DNA of 64,000 nucleotides from Aureimonas sp. OT7 (GTDB lineage Bacteria > Pseudomonadota > Alphaproteobacteria > Rhizobiales > Rhizobiaceae). The stretch is from the NCBI RefSeq assembly GCF_014844055.1, contig NZ_CP062167.1:1689501-1753500 (forward strand). Direction: 5' to 3'. Numbering within the stretch: the first letter of the stretch is position 1; every line of letters begins with the position of its first letter. A program made the position numbers and the translations under genes. Below, in pieces: positions 8,420-16,509 of the stretch. The notes beneath the pieces are model-generated. The model ran no database searches. It was not told the origin of the DNA and was given only the letters and a program-made list of their open reading frames with translations.

Positions 8420-9511
8420 ATGAGCGTCACCAGAAGAGCTGCGCGACAGCCCGTTCCCGGACGCTCCGGCGGTCTTGCCCGGCGTACCCGCAGCCTTGTC
8501 GCATCGCTGATCCTGGCAACGGGGGCCGTACTCGGCCACCAGTCCGCCACCGCCGTCGCGGAGCGCCCCGAACTCGAGCTTGAGATCGCCGCCGGCCTCA
8601 TGCAGGGCGCACTCGAACTGGAGCGGGAAGAGCTCGCCTCGCTGCGACCCGTGTCCGAGTTGGCCGAGCGCGGCGGCCGGGTGGTCAGCCAGTACACCAT
8701 GCTCAAGCGTTTCTCCACCGGGCGAATCGCCCGCAACGGCCCCCGTCTGGCCGCCGAGATCGCTGGCGGGGACGCCATCATGCTGACGGCACTATCGGGG
8801 CTTCCCGCCCGTTTCGAGGCCAGCCCCGACCGCCTCGCGCGCTTCGAGCGCGCCAACCCCTTCAAGGATACGGTCGAGGACACCATGGCCATCGCCGATG
8901 CGGAGGCGTCGCAAAAGCCGCTGCTGCGCGAGGCGAAAGCCGACACCGGCACGATGGAACTGGGTTACGCCCCCGCCTCGGGGCCGGCGGCATCCGGCCG
9001 GTTCGATACGATCCTGAGCGGCGAGGGGCCATCCTTCGTGCCGCCGATCGGCGAGAAGGACCATGCCTGGGCGGCGACGCCCCTGCCTGCGGATGCCTTC
9101 GGCACGGCCGAGCAGACCTGCCTGGCGACGGGCATCTATTTCGAGGCGCGCGGGGAATCGGAGCGGGGCCAGGCGGCCGTCGCACAGGTGATCCTGAACA
9201 GGGTGCGCAACCCCGCCTACCCCGACACGATCTGCGGGGTGGTGTACCAGAACCGAAACTGGCGCAATCGCTGCCAGTTTTCCTTCGCCTGCGATGGGCG
9301 CGCCGACCGCATCACGAACAAGCGCGCCTACGAACGGGCCGAACGGATCGCCATGGACGTGACCACCGGCCGGGAGTGGCTGGCGGATGTCGGGTCCGCC
9401 ACGCATTATCATGCGACCTATGTTCGCCCGCGCTGGGCGCGGACGATGGAAAAGGTGGACAAGATCGGCCTCCATGTCTTCTATCGCACCTATAATGGCG
9501 GGTGGAACTGA
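8420..9511 (+). CDS. SleB-like cell wall hydrolase
   Basis: Probable peptidoglycan hydrolase (Hydrolase_2/SleB catalytic domain). The N-terminus is strongly basic (residues 1-25) and followed by a hydrophobic stretch, LVASLILATGAVLG, so it is exported or membrane-anchored. Residues about 35-230 have no domain I recognise. The catalytic domain occupies the last 120 residues, with CLATGIYFEARGESERGQ containing the conserved YFEAR glutamate, VILNRV, CQFSFACDG and ATHYHATYV. The start at ATG 8420 gives 363 residues; an ATG at 8402 would add six and has no better ribosome site. Rhizobiales commonly carry several such hydrolases. Confidence 0.85.
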   Translation: MSVTRRAARQPVPGRSGGLARRTRSLVASLILATGAVLGHQSATAVAERPELELEIAAGLMQGALELEREELASLRPVSELAERGGRVVSQYTMLKRFSTGRIARNGPRLAAEIAGGDAIMLTALSGLPARFEASPDRLARFERANPFKDTVEDTMAIADAEASQKPLLREAKADTGTMELGYAPASGPAASGRFDTILSGEGPSFVPPIGEKDHAWAATPLPADAFGTAEQTCLATGIYFEARGESERGQAAVAQVILNRVRNPAYPDTICGVVYQNRNWRNRCQFSFACDGRADRITNKRAYERAERIAMDVTTGREWLADVGSATHYHATYVRPRWARTMEKVDKIGLHVFYRTYNGGWN

Positions 9512-9526
9512 CGGAAGGCCGAGGAC

Positions 9527-9898
9527 ATGGCTGTGAACGAACAGGAGTCGGAAGGCCCCGCGCAGGATCTGGAATTCGTCGCGCGGCGCGCGCGCCTGAA
9601 CGAGCGGCTCGACGCCGCCCGTGCGCGCCAGGCGCCGCAGCCCTCGGCACTGCAGCCCAAGGGCGGCCTGTCCGGAATGGCGGCCGGACTGAAGATCGCA
9701 TCGGAGTTCATCGCGGGCGTCGTCGTCGGGGCGCTGATCGGCTACGGAATCGATCTTGCCTTCGGTACGCGGCCCATCGGATTGATCGTGTTTCTGCTGT
9801 TCGGCTTCGTCGCCGGCGTGACGAATGTCGTCCGATCGGTCTCGAAGGACAGAAAGTCGCCCGATTCCGGCCAACAAGACCCTCTTGATCGCCCTTAG
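9527..9898 (+). CDS. atpI: ATP synthase protein I (AtpI/AtpZ family)
   Basis: Small membrane protein (123 residues) encoded ahead of the F0 genes and thought to help assemble the c-ring. It has a charged coiled N-terminal half, then two transmembrane helices (about residues 55-75 and 83-102) with IASEFIAGVVVGALIGYGID. GALIGYGID is typical of the family. It lies 171 bases upstream of atpB, with a hairpin in between. Confidence 0.88.
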   Translation: MAVNEQESEGPAQDLEFVARRARLNERLDAARARQAPQPSALQPKGGLSGMAAGLKIASEFIAGVVVGALIGYGIDLAFGTRPIGLIVFLLFGFVAGVTNVVRSVSKDRKSPDSGQQDPLDRP

Positions 9899-9961
9899 GG
9901 AGTTGCGAAGCGGTCCTTGTGACGCTATGGCAGTGTCGCCCGCACGGAGCTTCATGCCAAT

Positions 9962-9992
9962 GACGACGAAGACTTCCTGTCTTCGTATCGTC
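9962..9992 (+). promoter_or_regulatory. leader hairpin between atpI and atpB
   Basis: ACGAAGAC (9966-9973) pairs perfectly with GTCTTCGT (9979-9986) around a 5-base loop, and GACG/CGTC extends the stem across a 2-base bulge. No T-tract follows, so it is not an intrinsic terminator. It may stabilise or mark processing of the atp mRNA between atpI and the F0 genes. Confidence 0.45.
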
Positions 9993-10069
9993 GGATCCGT
10001 GTTCATATCGAAGGACTGGGGTCCACCGGCAGAGATTGCCTGCGACCCACGCGACAGAGGACCAGACGC

Positions 10070-10819
10070 TTGGCGAACGATCCGCTTCATCAATTCGTGA
10101 TCTCTCGGCTCGTGCCGATCGAGATCGGCGGCCTCGACCTTTCCTTCACCAATTCGTCGTTGTTCATGGCGGTCACGGTGGTTGCCGCCTCCGGCTTCCT
10201 GTGGGTGGCCACCAGCGGCCGGGGCCAGATCCCGACCCGCACCCAGTCCGTGGCCGAGATGGCCTACGAGTTCATCGCAAACATGTTGCGGGATTCGGCC
10301 GGTGCCAAGGGCATGGTCTTCTTCCCGCTGGTGTTCTCGCTCTTCATGTTCGTGCTGGTGGCCAACCTGCTCGGCATGTTCCCCTATTTCTTCACCGTTA
10401 CCAGCCACCTCATCGTAACCTTCGGGCTGGCGATGCTGGTTATCGGCACGGTGGTCGTCTACGGCATAGCCAAGCACGGCCTGTCCTGGTTCAAGGTCTT
10501 CGTTCCGTCCGGCGTGCCTGCGGCGGTCGTGCCCTTCGTGGTGGTGATCGAGGTCATCTCCTTCCTGTCGCGGCCGATCTCGCTGTCGATTCGTCTGTTC
10601 GCGAACCTGCTTTCGGGCCACATCGCGCTCAAGGTCTTCGCGGGCTTCGTGGTCTCGCTCGGCTCGCTCGGCGCCATCGGCATTGCCGGCGCCATCCTGC
10701 CGCTGCTGATGACGATGGGCCTGACGGCCTTTGAATTCCTGGTCGCCTTCCTGCAGGCCTATGTGTTCGCGGTGCTGACCTGCATGTATCTCAACGATGC
10801 GGTGCATCCGCATCACTGA
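10070..10819 (+). CDS. atpB: F0F1 ATP synthase subunit a
   Basis: Membrane subunit that forms the proton half-channels against the c-ring. The product has 249 residues and several transmembrane helices. The key helix carries [14 protein letters not shown], with the essential Arg175 and Asn179. The C-terminal helix [15 protein letters not shown] is typical. Translation starts at TTG 10070, preceded by GAGG, and gives the family's usual N-terminus (MANDPLHQF). It is the first gene of the a-c-b'-b cluster; the F1 genes are elsewhere, as usual in alphaproteobacteria. Confidence 0.95.
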   Translation: MANDPLHQFVISRLVPIEIGGLDLSFTNSSLFMAVTVVAASGFLWVATSGRGQIPTRTQSVAEMAYEFIANMLRDSAGAKGMVFFPLVFSLFMFVLVANLLGMFPYFFTVTSHLIVTFGLAMLVIGTVVVYGIAKHGLSWFKVFVPSGVPAAVVPFVVVIEVISFLSRPISLSIRLFANLLSGHIALKVFAGFVVSLGSLGAIGIAGAILPLLMTMGLTAFEFLVAFLQAYVFAVLTCMYLNDAVHPHH

Positions 10820-10980
10820 GGTTGATCGTCTTCACATGATCGCGATGATCAGGTTGAGGAAACTTTGAGAATAAGGATCATCCGGCTGTTCACCTGGAGC
10901 CTCGGATGGTCTAGAACCCCTTCGACTTTCGCGGCCTTGGTCGCGGATTCTTCCCGCACGATCCAAAACAGGAGTTTCAC

Positions 10981-11205
10981 ATGGACGCGGAAGCCGCTCG
11001 CTACATCGGTGCTGGTCTCGCTTGCTTCGGCATGGCCGGAACGGCGCTTGCTCTCGGCAACATCTTCTCGAGCTTCCTTTCGGGCGCTCTTCGCAACCCG
11101 TCGGCTGCCGACGGCCAGTTCGGCCGCCTCGTGTTCGGCTTCGCCGTGACGGAAGCGCTGGGCATCTTCTCGCTCCTCGTCGCTCTTCTCCTCCTCTTCG
11201 TCTAA
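10981..11205 (+). CDS. atpE: F0F1 ATP synthase subunit c
   Basis: Proteolipid of the rotating c-ring, 74 residues. It has two transmembrane helices joined by the polar loop ALRNPSA, which contacts F1. The proton-binding carboxylate is Glu58 in FAVTEALGIF, with glycines in helix 1 (GAGLACFGMAG) for close packing. AGGAG lies 8 bases before the ATG. It is 161 bases downstream of atpB. Confidence 0.97.
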   Translation: MDAEAARYIGAGLACFGMAGTALALGNIFSSFLSGALRNPSAADGQFGRLVFGFAVTEALGIFSLLVALLLLFV

Positions 11206-11284
11206 GTTCAGTCTGAACGAGGATTGTGCTTCCGGCCGCCTTGGACAATCGGGGCGGCCGGCCTTGTATAGACCGGGGTGAGAG

Positions 11285-11896
11285 ATGTTTATCAGCCAAG
11301 CCCACGCGCAGGTCCAGGACCATTCGACGGGCAACGCTCCGCTAGAGCCCGGAGTCGTTCCGCCAACGCCGGAAGCCGAGTTCCTGGAAGGCCATGAGGT
11401 GCATGAAAGCGCCGGCTTCCCGCCGCTCGAGACGGAGTTCTTCGCCTCGCAGATCCTGTGGCTGGCGATCTCCTTCGGCATTCTTTATCTCATTCTGTCG
11501 CGCACCATCGTGCCGCGCCTCGCAGGCATCATCGAGGGCCGCCGCGACCGGATCGCCGCCGACCTCGAGGCCGCGGAGCGCATGCGCACCGATGCCGACG
11601 AGGCGCAGGCCGCCTACGAGCAGGAATTGGCGGAAGCGCGCGAGCGTGCCCACGCCATCGGCCATACGGCCCGTGACGAAGCGCGCCAGAGCGCCGAGGC
11701 CGAGCGCCGCCGCAACGAGTCGGAACTTGAGGCGAAGCTGGAGGCCGCGCAGGCCCGGATCGCCGACATCAAGGCCAAGGCGCTCGCCGATGTGGGCGCC
11801 ATCGCCGAGGACGCCGCCGAGGCTATACTGACCGAACTGACCGGCAAGGACGTCTCGCGCGAGGATGTCGCGAACGCCGTGCGCGAATCGCGCTAA
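11285..11896 (+). CDS. atpG: F0F1 ATP synthase subunit b'
   Basis: Peripheral-stalk subunit b' (203 residues), one half of the b/b' heterodimer found in alphaproteobacteria and phototrophs. It has a long N-terminal extension (1-58) before the transmembrane helix (about 59-76, ILWLAISFGILYLILSR), then a long charged coiled coil rich in Ala, Glu and Arg that reaches up to F1. The extension and the order b' then b identify it. Thirteen bases precede atpF. Confidence 0.93.
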   Translation: MFISQAHAQVQDHSTGNAPLEPGVVPPTPEAEFLEGHEVHESAGFPPLETEFFASQILWLAISFGILYLILSRTIVPRLAGIIEGRRDRIAADLEAAERMRTDADEAQAAYEQELAEARERAHAIGHTARDEARQSAEAERRRNESELEAKLEAAQARIADIKAKALADVGAIAEDAAEAILTELTGKDVSREDVANAVRESR

Positions 11897-11909
11897 GGAG
11901 GGCTGACCA

Positions 11910-12392
11910 ATGGCATTCGACGCAAGTTTCTTCGCACTCGTCGCCCTCATCCTGTTCTTCGTGCTGCTCTGGTACGTGAACACGCATCGCACCATCGCCA
12001 AGTCGCTGGACGATCGCGCGGCCCGTATCCAGGCCGAGATCGACGAGGCGCGCGAACTCAAGGAAGAGGCCAAGCAGCAGCTGGCCGAATATCAGCGCCG
12101 CCGCCGCGAGGCGGAAGCCGAAGCCAAGGACATCGTCGCCGCCGCAAAGCGGGAAGCCGATGCCATCGTGGCCGAAGCGCGTACCAAGACGGAAGAATAC
12201 GTCGCGCGCCGTACCGCGGCCGCAGAGCTGAAGATTTCGCAGGCCGAGGCGGATGCCATCGCCGAAGTTCGCGCATCGGCCGTCAACATTGCCGTTGCAG
12301 CGGCAGAGCGGATCATCCGGGACAAGGACTTGGGTTCCGATACCCGCCTGACGGAAAGCTCGATCGAGGAAGTGCGCCGCCGTCTCAACTGA
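11910..12392 (+). CDS. atpF: F0F1 ATP synthase subunit b
   Basis: Second peripheral-stalk subunit, 160 residues. The N-terminal transmembrane helix (residues 4-22, ASFFALVALILFFVLLWYV) is followed directly by a highly charged coiled coil with ELKEEAKQQLAEYQRRRREAE. AAGGAGG precedes the ATG. It is the last gene of the F0 operon, followed by an intrinsic terminator. Confidence 0.95.
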   Translation: MAFDASFFALVALILFFVLLWYVNTHRTIAKSLDDRAARIQAEIDEARELKEEAKQQLAEYQRRRREAEAEAKDIVAAAKREADAIVAEARTKTEEYVARRTAAAELKISQAEADAIAEVRASAVNIAVAAAERIIRDKDLGSDTRLTESSIEEVRRRLN

Positions 12393-12449
12393 GGGCGAAC
12401 ACTTTACGGCGTCGGCGGACCGGGTTCATCCGCAAATGCGAACTGTCCA

Positions 12450-12477
12450 GGGCGGGGCTTCGGCTCCGCCCTTTTTT
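12450..12477 (+). terminator. intrinsic terminator of the atp operon
   Basis: GGGCGGGGC (12450-12458) pairs with GCTCCGCCC (12463-12471) around a TTCG tetraloop, with one G-T pair, and is followed by six T. It is the clearest rho-independent terminator in the window. It also separates the operon from the convergent rnhB. Confidence 0.93.
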
Positions 12478-12482
12478 GCGCC

Positions 12483-13148
12483 CTACAGCAAGACAGGGTC
12501 GTCTTGCCGTATCGGCCGGAAGCTCATGCGGTGGTAGGGGCATGGGCCGTTATCCCGCAGGGCGCCGAGGTGGGTTGGCGTCGCGTAGCCCATGTGCTGG
12601 CTGAAACCGTATGCTGGAAATGTCGCGCAGAGCCGCGTCATCATCCTGTCTCGCGTGACCTTGGCGACGATGGAGGCCGCTGCGATGGACAATGAGCGTG
12701 CATCGCCGCCCACCACGGCCGTGCCGCGCAGCGCGAAACTGGGTGGCACGTCGCGTCCGTCGACCAGCACGTGGCAGGCCGGCCTGGACAGGCCGTCGAA
12801 GGCGCGGCGCATGGCAAGCAGTGTCGCCTGGCGGATGTTGATACGGTCGATCTCGGCGGCGCTGGACGATGCGACGCAGACGGTGGCGAAGCGCATGATC
12901 TCGGCGAAGAGGCGCTCGCGCTCGGCCATGTCGAGCTGCTTGGAATCGTTCAGGCCATCGGGGATATTGGCTGCGTCCAGAATGACGGCCGCCGCGACCA
13001 CCGGCCCCGCAAGCGGGCCTCGGCCGGCTTCGTCCACGCCGGCGACGCAGCGCGCCCCGCGCGCCATGCGCTCTTCCTCGAGTGCGAAGTCCGGTCGTGC
13101 GGGAGCGACCTTGGATTGGAGCGGAGAATCGGTCTTGCGATAGGCCAT
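12483..13148 (-). CDS. rnhB: ribonuclease HII
   Basis: Cleaves the RNA strand of RNA-DNA hybrids and starts removal of misincorporated ribonucleotides. The product has 221 residues. The catalytic GVDEAGRGPLAGPVVAA motif (Asp39, Glu40) lies near the N-terminus; later motifs are LNDSKQL, HVLVDGRD and SIAAASIVAKVTRDR. The ATG at 13146-13148 (MAYRKT) gives a slightly long N-terminus, common in Rhizobiales. It lies 68 bases downstream of the radical SAM gene and may be co-transcribed. Confidence 0.95.
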   Translation of the reverse strand: MAYRKTDSPLQSKVAPARPDFALEEERMARGARCVAGVDEAGRGPLAGPVVAAAVILDAANIPDGLNDSKQLDMAERERLFAEIMRFATVCVASSSAAEIDRINIRQATLLAMRRAFDGLSRPACHVLVDGRDVPPSFALRGTAVVGGDARSLSIAAASIVAKVTRDRMMTRLCATFPAYGFSQHMGYATPTHLGALRDNGPCPYHRMSFRPIRQDDPVLL

Positions 13149-13216
13149 CGGGGTAGCAATCCCGCAAAAGCCGATCCTCCGCAAGCCTCCCTCGGGGGTG
13201 GGGGAGGCAACCGTGA

Positions 13217-14371
13217 TCAGAGGAGTGACAATTGTACTCCATTGCCGCGCGGCGGCACGAAGAGGTCGGTGCGCAGCGCGGTGCGGCTTTCGTTCAGGCC
13301 GAGGCGACGGGCGGCAAGCTCGAAGCGGCGGCGGATCTGCATGGCATAGGGGCCGGTGCCCCGCATGCGCTTTCCCCATTCGGCGTCGTAGTCCTTGCCA
13401 TCGCGCATGGAGCGCATCAGCGACAGGACATGCCGATAGCGATCCGGATAATGGCGAAGCAGCCAGTCCTTGAAGAGGGGCGATACTTCCAGCGGCAACC
13501 GCAGCAACACGTAGCCGGCCTCGCGCGCGCCGGCCGCGTGTGCCGCGTCCAACAGGCGCTCGATCTCGGAATCGGTCAGGCCCGGCACGATGGGCGCCGT
13601 CATGACCATCGTTGGAATGCCGGCCTCGCTGAGTTGCCGGACGGCATCCAGCCGCCGTGCCGGAGTGGCGGCGCGAGGCTCCATCGTGCGGGCCAGGGTC
13701 TTGTCCAGCGTGGTGACCGACAAGGCCACCTTGGCAAGGCCCTTGGCCGCCATGCGCGACAGGATGTCGATATCGCGCGTTACCAGGGCCGACTTGGTGA
13801 CGATGCCGACCGGATGGTTGGCGGCCTCCAGCACCTCCATGATCTCTCGCATGATGCCCATCTTCTTCTCGATGGGCTGGTACGGGTCGGTGTTCGTTCC
13901 GATGGCGATGGACCGCACCTCGTAGCCGGGCTTCGACAGCTCGGCCTCAAGCAGGGCGGCGGCGTTGGGCTTGGCGAACAGGCGCGACTCGAAATCGAGG
14001 CCGGGCGACATGCCCATATAGGCGTGCGTCGGCCGCGCGAAGCAATAGATGCAGCCGTGCTCGCAGCCCCGATAGGGGTTGATGGAGCGGTCGAATGAAA
14101 TGTCGGGAGACGAGTTGCGCGTTATGATCGTCTTCGGTCGCTCGACCTGAACTTCCGTCTTGAAGGGGGGCAGTTCTTCCAGCGAGTTCCAGCCATCGTC
14201 GAAACTCGCCCGGGAGAAGGGCTCGTAGCGGCCCGAAGGATTGACGCCCGCGCCCCGGCCGCGCCGACGCTCGAAACCGACACGCACGCCGGACTGCTGG
14301 ACGAGATGCTCCGCCATGTCCACGCCGCCGGGGCCGAAAGCTGCCTTGTCTGCCGTCGAGATCTGCTGCAT
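13217..14371 (-). CDS. PA0069-family radical SAM protein (SplB-like)
   Basis: Radical SAM protein of 384 residues. The 4Fe-4S/SAM motif CEHGCIYC (Cys103, Cys107, Cys110) is followed by FARPTHAYM. Downstream SAM-barrel strands include IAIGTNTDPYQPIEKK and ALSVTTLDKTLA. The DNA-repair enzyme SplB and the PA0069 group share this layout, but the substrate of the group is not established. The ATG at 14369-14371 (MQQIS) matches the expected start. In rhizobia this gene typically sits next to rnhB, as here. Confidence 0.87.
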   Translation of the reverse strand: MQQISTADKAAFGPGGVDMAEHLVQQSGVRVGFERRRGRGAGVNPSGRYEPFSRASFDDGWNSLEELPPFKTEVQVERPKTIITRNSSPDISFDRSINPYRGCEHGCIYCFARPTHAYMGMSPGLDFESRLFAKPNAAALLEAELSKPGYEVRSIAIGTNTDPYQPIEKKMGIMREIMEVLEAANHPVGIVTKSALVTRDIDILSRMAAKGLAKVALSVTTLDKTLARTMEPRAATPARRLDAVRQLSEAGIPTMVMTAPIVPGLTDSEIERLLDAAHAAGAREAGYVLLRLPLEVSPLFKDWLLRHYPDRYRHVLSLMRSMRDGKDYDAEWGKRMRGTGPYAMQIRRRFELAARRLGLNESRTALRTDLFVPPRGNGVQLSLL

Positions 14372-14508
14372 GGCCGTTCTCCGTTGCCGTGTTCCAGAGA
14401 TAGGCCCGCGAAGAGAACAAATCAAGAACAAGATGTCGGTGGAATGACGGCAGGAGGCCGCACCCCCTGCGATTTCCCTTCCGCGCCGGAATGTTCTATC
14501 GGTGTGAC

Positions 14509-15051
14509 ATGTTGTCCGTGCTGATTGCAGCTCGTGAAGAGCCCGTCCTGATCGCATCCACGCTTGCCTCCCTCGTGCCCGGTGCGGTCGAAGGGCTGAT
14601 CGGTGACGTGGTCCTGGTGGACGAGGGCATGGGCCCGGAAGCGCACCGTGTGGCAGACCATGCCGGCTGTCGGGTCCGGCAGGATCCGCTCCCGGCCTGT
14701 ATCGCCGCCGCCAAGGGAGACTGGATCCTGTTCCTGGAAGCTGGGGCGCGTCCGGCGCCCGGCTGGGTGGACGAGGTATCGAGCTTTCTCGCCGACGCCG
14801 CCGAAGGCCGCGCACGCTCCAGGGCGGCGCGTTTCCGCGTGGCGCGGCAGGACAGGCCGCTTCTGTGGGCGGGGCTGACGTTTCGACGGTCCCCGATGGC
14901 AGGGGGGCTCATCGCGCGCAAGGCCGATGCGGTGGCCGCCATCACATCGGATCGCGGAATGGCCGGGCTGGTCCGTTCTCTGAGGCCGATGGTGCTTTCC
15001 GCCGATATGCGGCCGAGGCCGCCGGATGGCGAGCCGCAACGCCGCCGGTAA
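14509..15051 (+). CDS. short family 2-like glycosyltransferase
   Basis: A 180-residue protein starting MLSVLIAAREEPVLIASTLASL, the beta-strand and helix of a GT-A (family 2) nucleotide-sugar fold, with VVLVDEG in place of the usual D-x-D region and GDWILFLEAGARPAPGW, as in GT2 enzymes. It is shorter than complete GT2 enzymes and ends in a basic tail (RPRPPDGEPQRRR), so it may be a minimal or degenerate member. The start at 14509 is preferred on homology; an ATG at 14491 is also in frame. It is convergent with moaB, with only 9 bases between the stops. Acceptor unknown. Confidence 0.7.
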   Translation: MLSVLIAAREEPVLIASTLASLVPGAVEGLIGDVVLVDEGMGPEAHRVADHAGCRVRQDPLPACIAAAKGDWILFLEAGARPAPGWVDEVSSFLADAAEGRARSRAARFRVARQDRPLLWAGLTFRRSPMAGGLIARKADAVAAITSDRGMAGLVRSLRPMVLSADMRPRPPDGEPQRRR

Positions 15052-15060
15052 TTGGGGGCG

Positions 15061-15609
15061 TCAGGCCGAGCGGCCGCCCCGTCGCAGGTGCTCGTCCAGC
15101 CGGGGCATGATCTCTACGAAATTGCACGGCCTGTGCCGGTAATCGAGCTGCGCCGCCAGGATACCGTCCCATGCGTCCCGGCAGGCACCGGGAGAGCCGG
15201 GAAGCGCGAATATGAAGGTGGTTCCGGCCAGCCCCGCGACAGCGCGCGACTGGATGGTGGATACGCCGATCTTCTGCATCGAGATCTGGTGGAAGACGAC
15301 GGAGAACCCGTCCATCCGTTTGTCGAAAAGCGGCTCGACCGCCTCGGGCGTGACGTCGCGCCCGGTGAACCCCGTTCCGCCCGTGGTGATCACGACGTCG
15401 ATGCCGGGGTCGCGGACTGCGTCCAGCACGCGGTCGCGGATGGCCTCGATGTCATCGGTGACGACGCCGCGCACCGCAAGGCGATGACCGGCGGCTTCCA
15501 GCCGCTGCTGCAGCGTATCGCCCGAACGGTCGTCAGCGAGCGTGCGCGTGTCCGAAATCGTCAGCACGGCGATCGACAATGGAATGAACGGGCGCTCCTG
15601 AGCTGTCAT
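15061..15609 (-). CDS. moaB: molybdenum cofactor biosynthesis protein B
   Basis: MoaB/MogA-fold protein of 182 residues that adenylylates or binds molybdopterin during cofactor assembly. It has the motif VVITTGGTGFTGRDVTPEA (TGGTG at 76-80) and a C-terminal ALPGSPGACRDAWDGIL, both diagnostic. The ATG at 15607-15609 overlaps the stop of ispE (ATGA), so the two are translationally coupled, a frequent rhizobial arrangement without an obvious functional link. Confidence 0.93.
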   Translation of the reverse strand: MTAQERPFIPLSIAVLTISDTRTLADDRSGDTLQQRLEAAGHRLAVRGVVTDDIEAIRDRVLDAVRDPGIDVVITTGGTGFTGRDVTPEAVEPLFDKRMDGFSVVFHQISMQKIGVSTIQSRAVAGLAGTTFIFALPGSPGACRDAWDGILAAQLDYRHRPCNFVEIMPRLDEHLRRGGRSA

Positions 15610-16505
15610 GCGGCCCTCCTGTGGTGCGTCGGGCGGGCGGTTGTGGCGCGGACCCACCAGCCGGGATTGGCAGCCGTGATGGCGGCTGCGGCGCGTTGCG
15701 CCTGCGACGCGTCATCGAACAAGCCGTAGCACGTGGCGCCGGAGCCGGACATGGCGGCGCGCGCCGCGCCCGCTGCCTGCAACGCGTGGAGGCAGGCGGC
15801 GATGACCGGCTCCATGCTCATGGCCGGCGCCGCGAGGTCGTTGCGGCACCGGGCCAGATAGGAGACGAGACTGTCGAGGCTGTCGAAGCCCTGCGCCGGA
15901 CCGTCGGGCAGGGGGTCGTTGCAGGCCGTCGGCAACGCCTTGAAGATGGCAGGCGTGGAAACCGCCACGCCGGGATTGGCCAGCACCATCGGCAAAGCGG
16001 GGAACTGCGGCAAGGGTGACAGCGCCTCGCCGATGCCGCGTGCAACCAGCGCCCGCCCATCGAGGCACATGGGCACATCGGCGCCGAGGCCGAGCGCGGC
16101 GCCCATCAGCGCATCCCGCGCCGCGCGTGGCATGCCCGGCAACAGCGCCCGCAGAACCGCCGCCGCATCGGCGGAGCCGCCACCGATGCCGGAGGCGACA
16201 GGCAGGTTCTTTTCGAGCTCGATGGAGATGGGGCCGATCGCGTGGCCGTGCGCCTCGCCCACCCGCCGCGCCAGCGCCAGCGCGCGTGCGACGATATTGT
16301 CGTGCCCCTCCAGCCCGGGGCCGAACGGCCCCGACAGATACAGGGCATCCGTGTCGGCCCGTGTCAGGGTGAGGCGGTCGCCCACATCGGCAAAGGCGAC
16401 GAGGCTGTCCAGGAGGTGATAGCCGTCGGCACGTTTGCCGACGACATGAAGCGCGAGGTTTACCTTGGCATGGGCTGTCGCCCTTATGGCTGCATCCGCC
16501 GCCAT
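15606..16505 (-). CDS. ispE: 4-diphosphocytidyl-2-C-methyl-D-erythritol kinase
   Basis: GHMP kinase of the MEP isoprenoid pathway, phosphorylating the 2-hydroxyl of CDP-methylerythritol. The product has 299 residues. It has AHAKVNLALHVVGKRADGYH at the N-terminus (substrate-binding Lys), PVASGIGGGSADAAA (ATP loop, about 104-118), and MSGSGATCYGLF near the C-terminus. It is flanked by the TPR gene (4 bases upstream) and moaB (overlap). dxs and a polyprenyl diphosphate synthase of the same route are also in this window. Confidence 0.95.
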   Translation of the reverse strand: MAADAAIRATAHAKVNLALHVVGKRADGYHLLDSLVAFADVGDRLTLTRADTDALYLSGPFGPGLEGHDNIVARALALARRVGEAHGHAIGPISIELEKNLPVASGIGGGSADAAAVLRALLPGMPRAARDALMGAALGLGADVPMCLDGRALVARGIGEALSPLPQFPALPMVLANPGVAVSTPAIFKALPTACNDPLPDGPAQGFDSLDSLVSYLARCRNDLAAPAMSMEPVIAACLHALQAAGAARAAMSGSGATCYGLFDDASQAQRAAAAITAANPGWWVRATTARPTHHRRAA

Positions 16506-16509
16506 GGCG

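Noticed and set aside
8792..10816. Very long antisense open frame opposite the wall hydrolase and atpI/atpB
   Set aside because: It arises from high GC content; the protein is His/Arg/Gln-rich with no domain, and the opposite strand encodes recognised genes.
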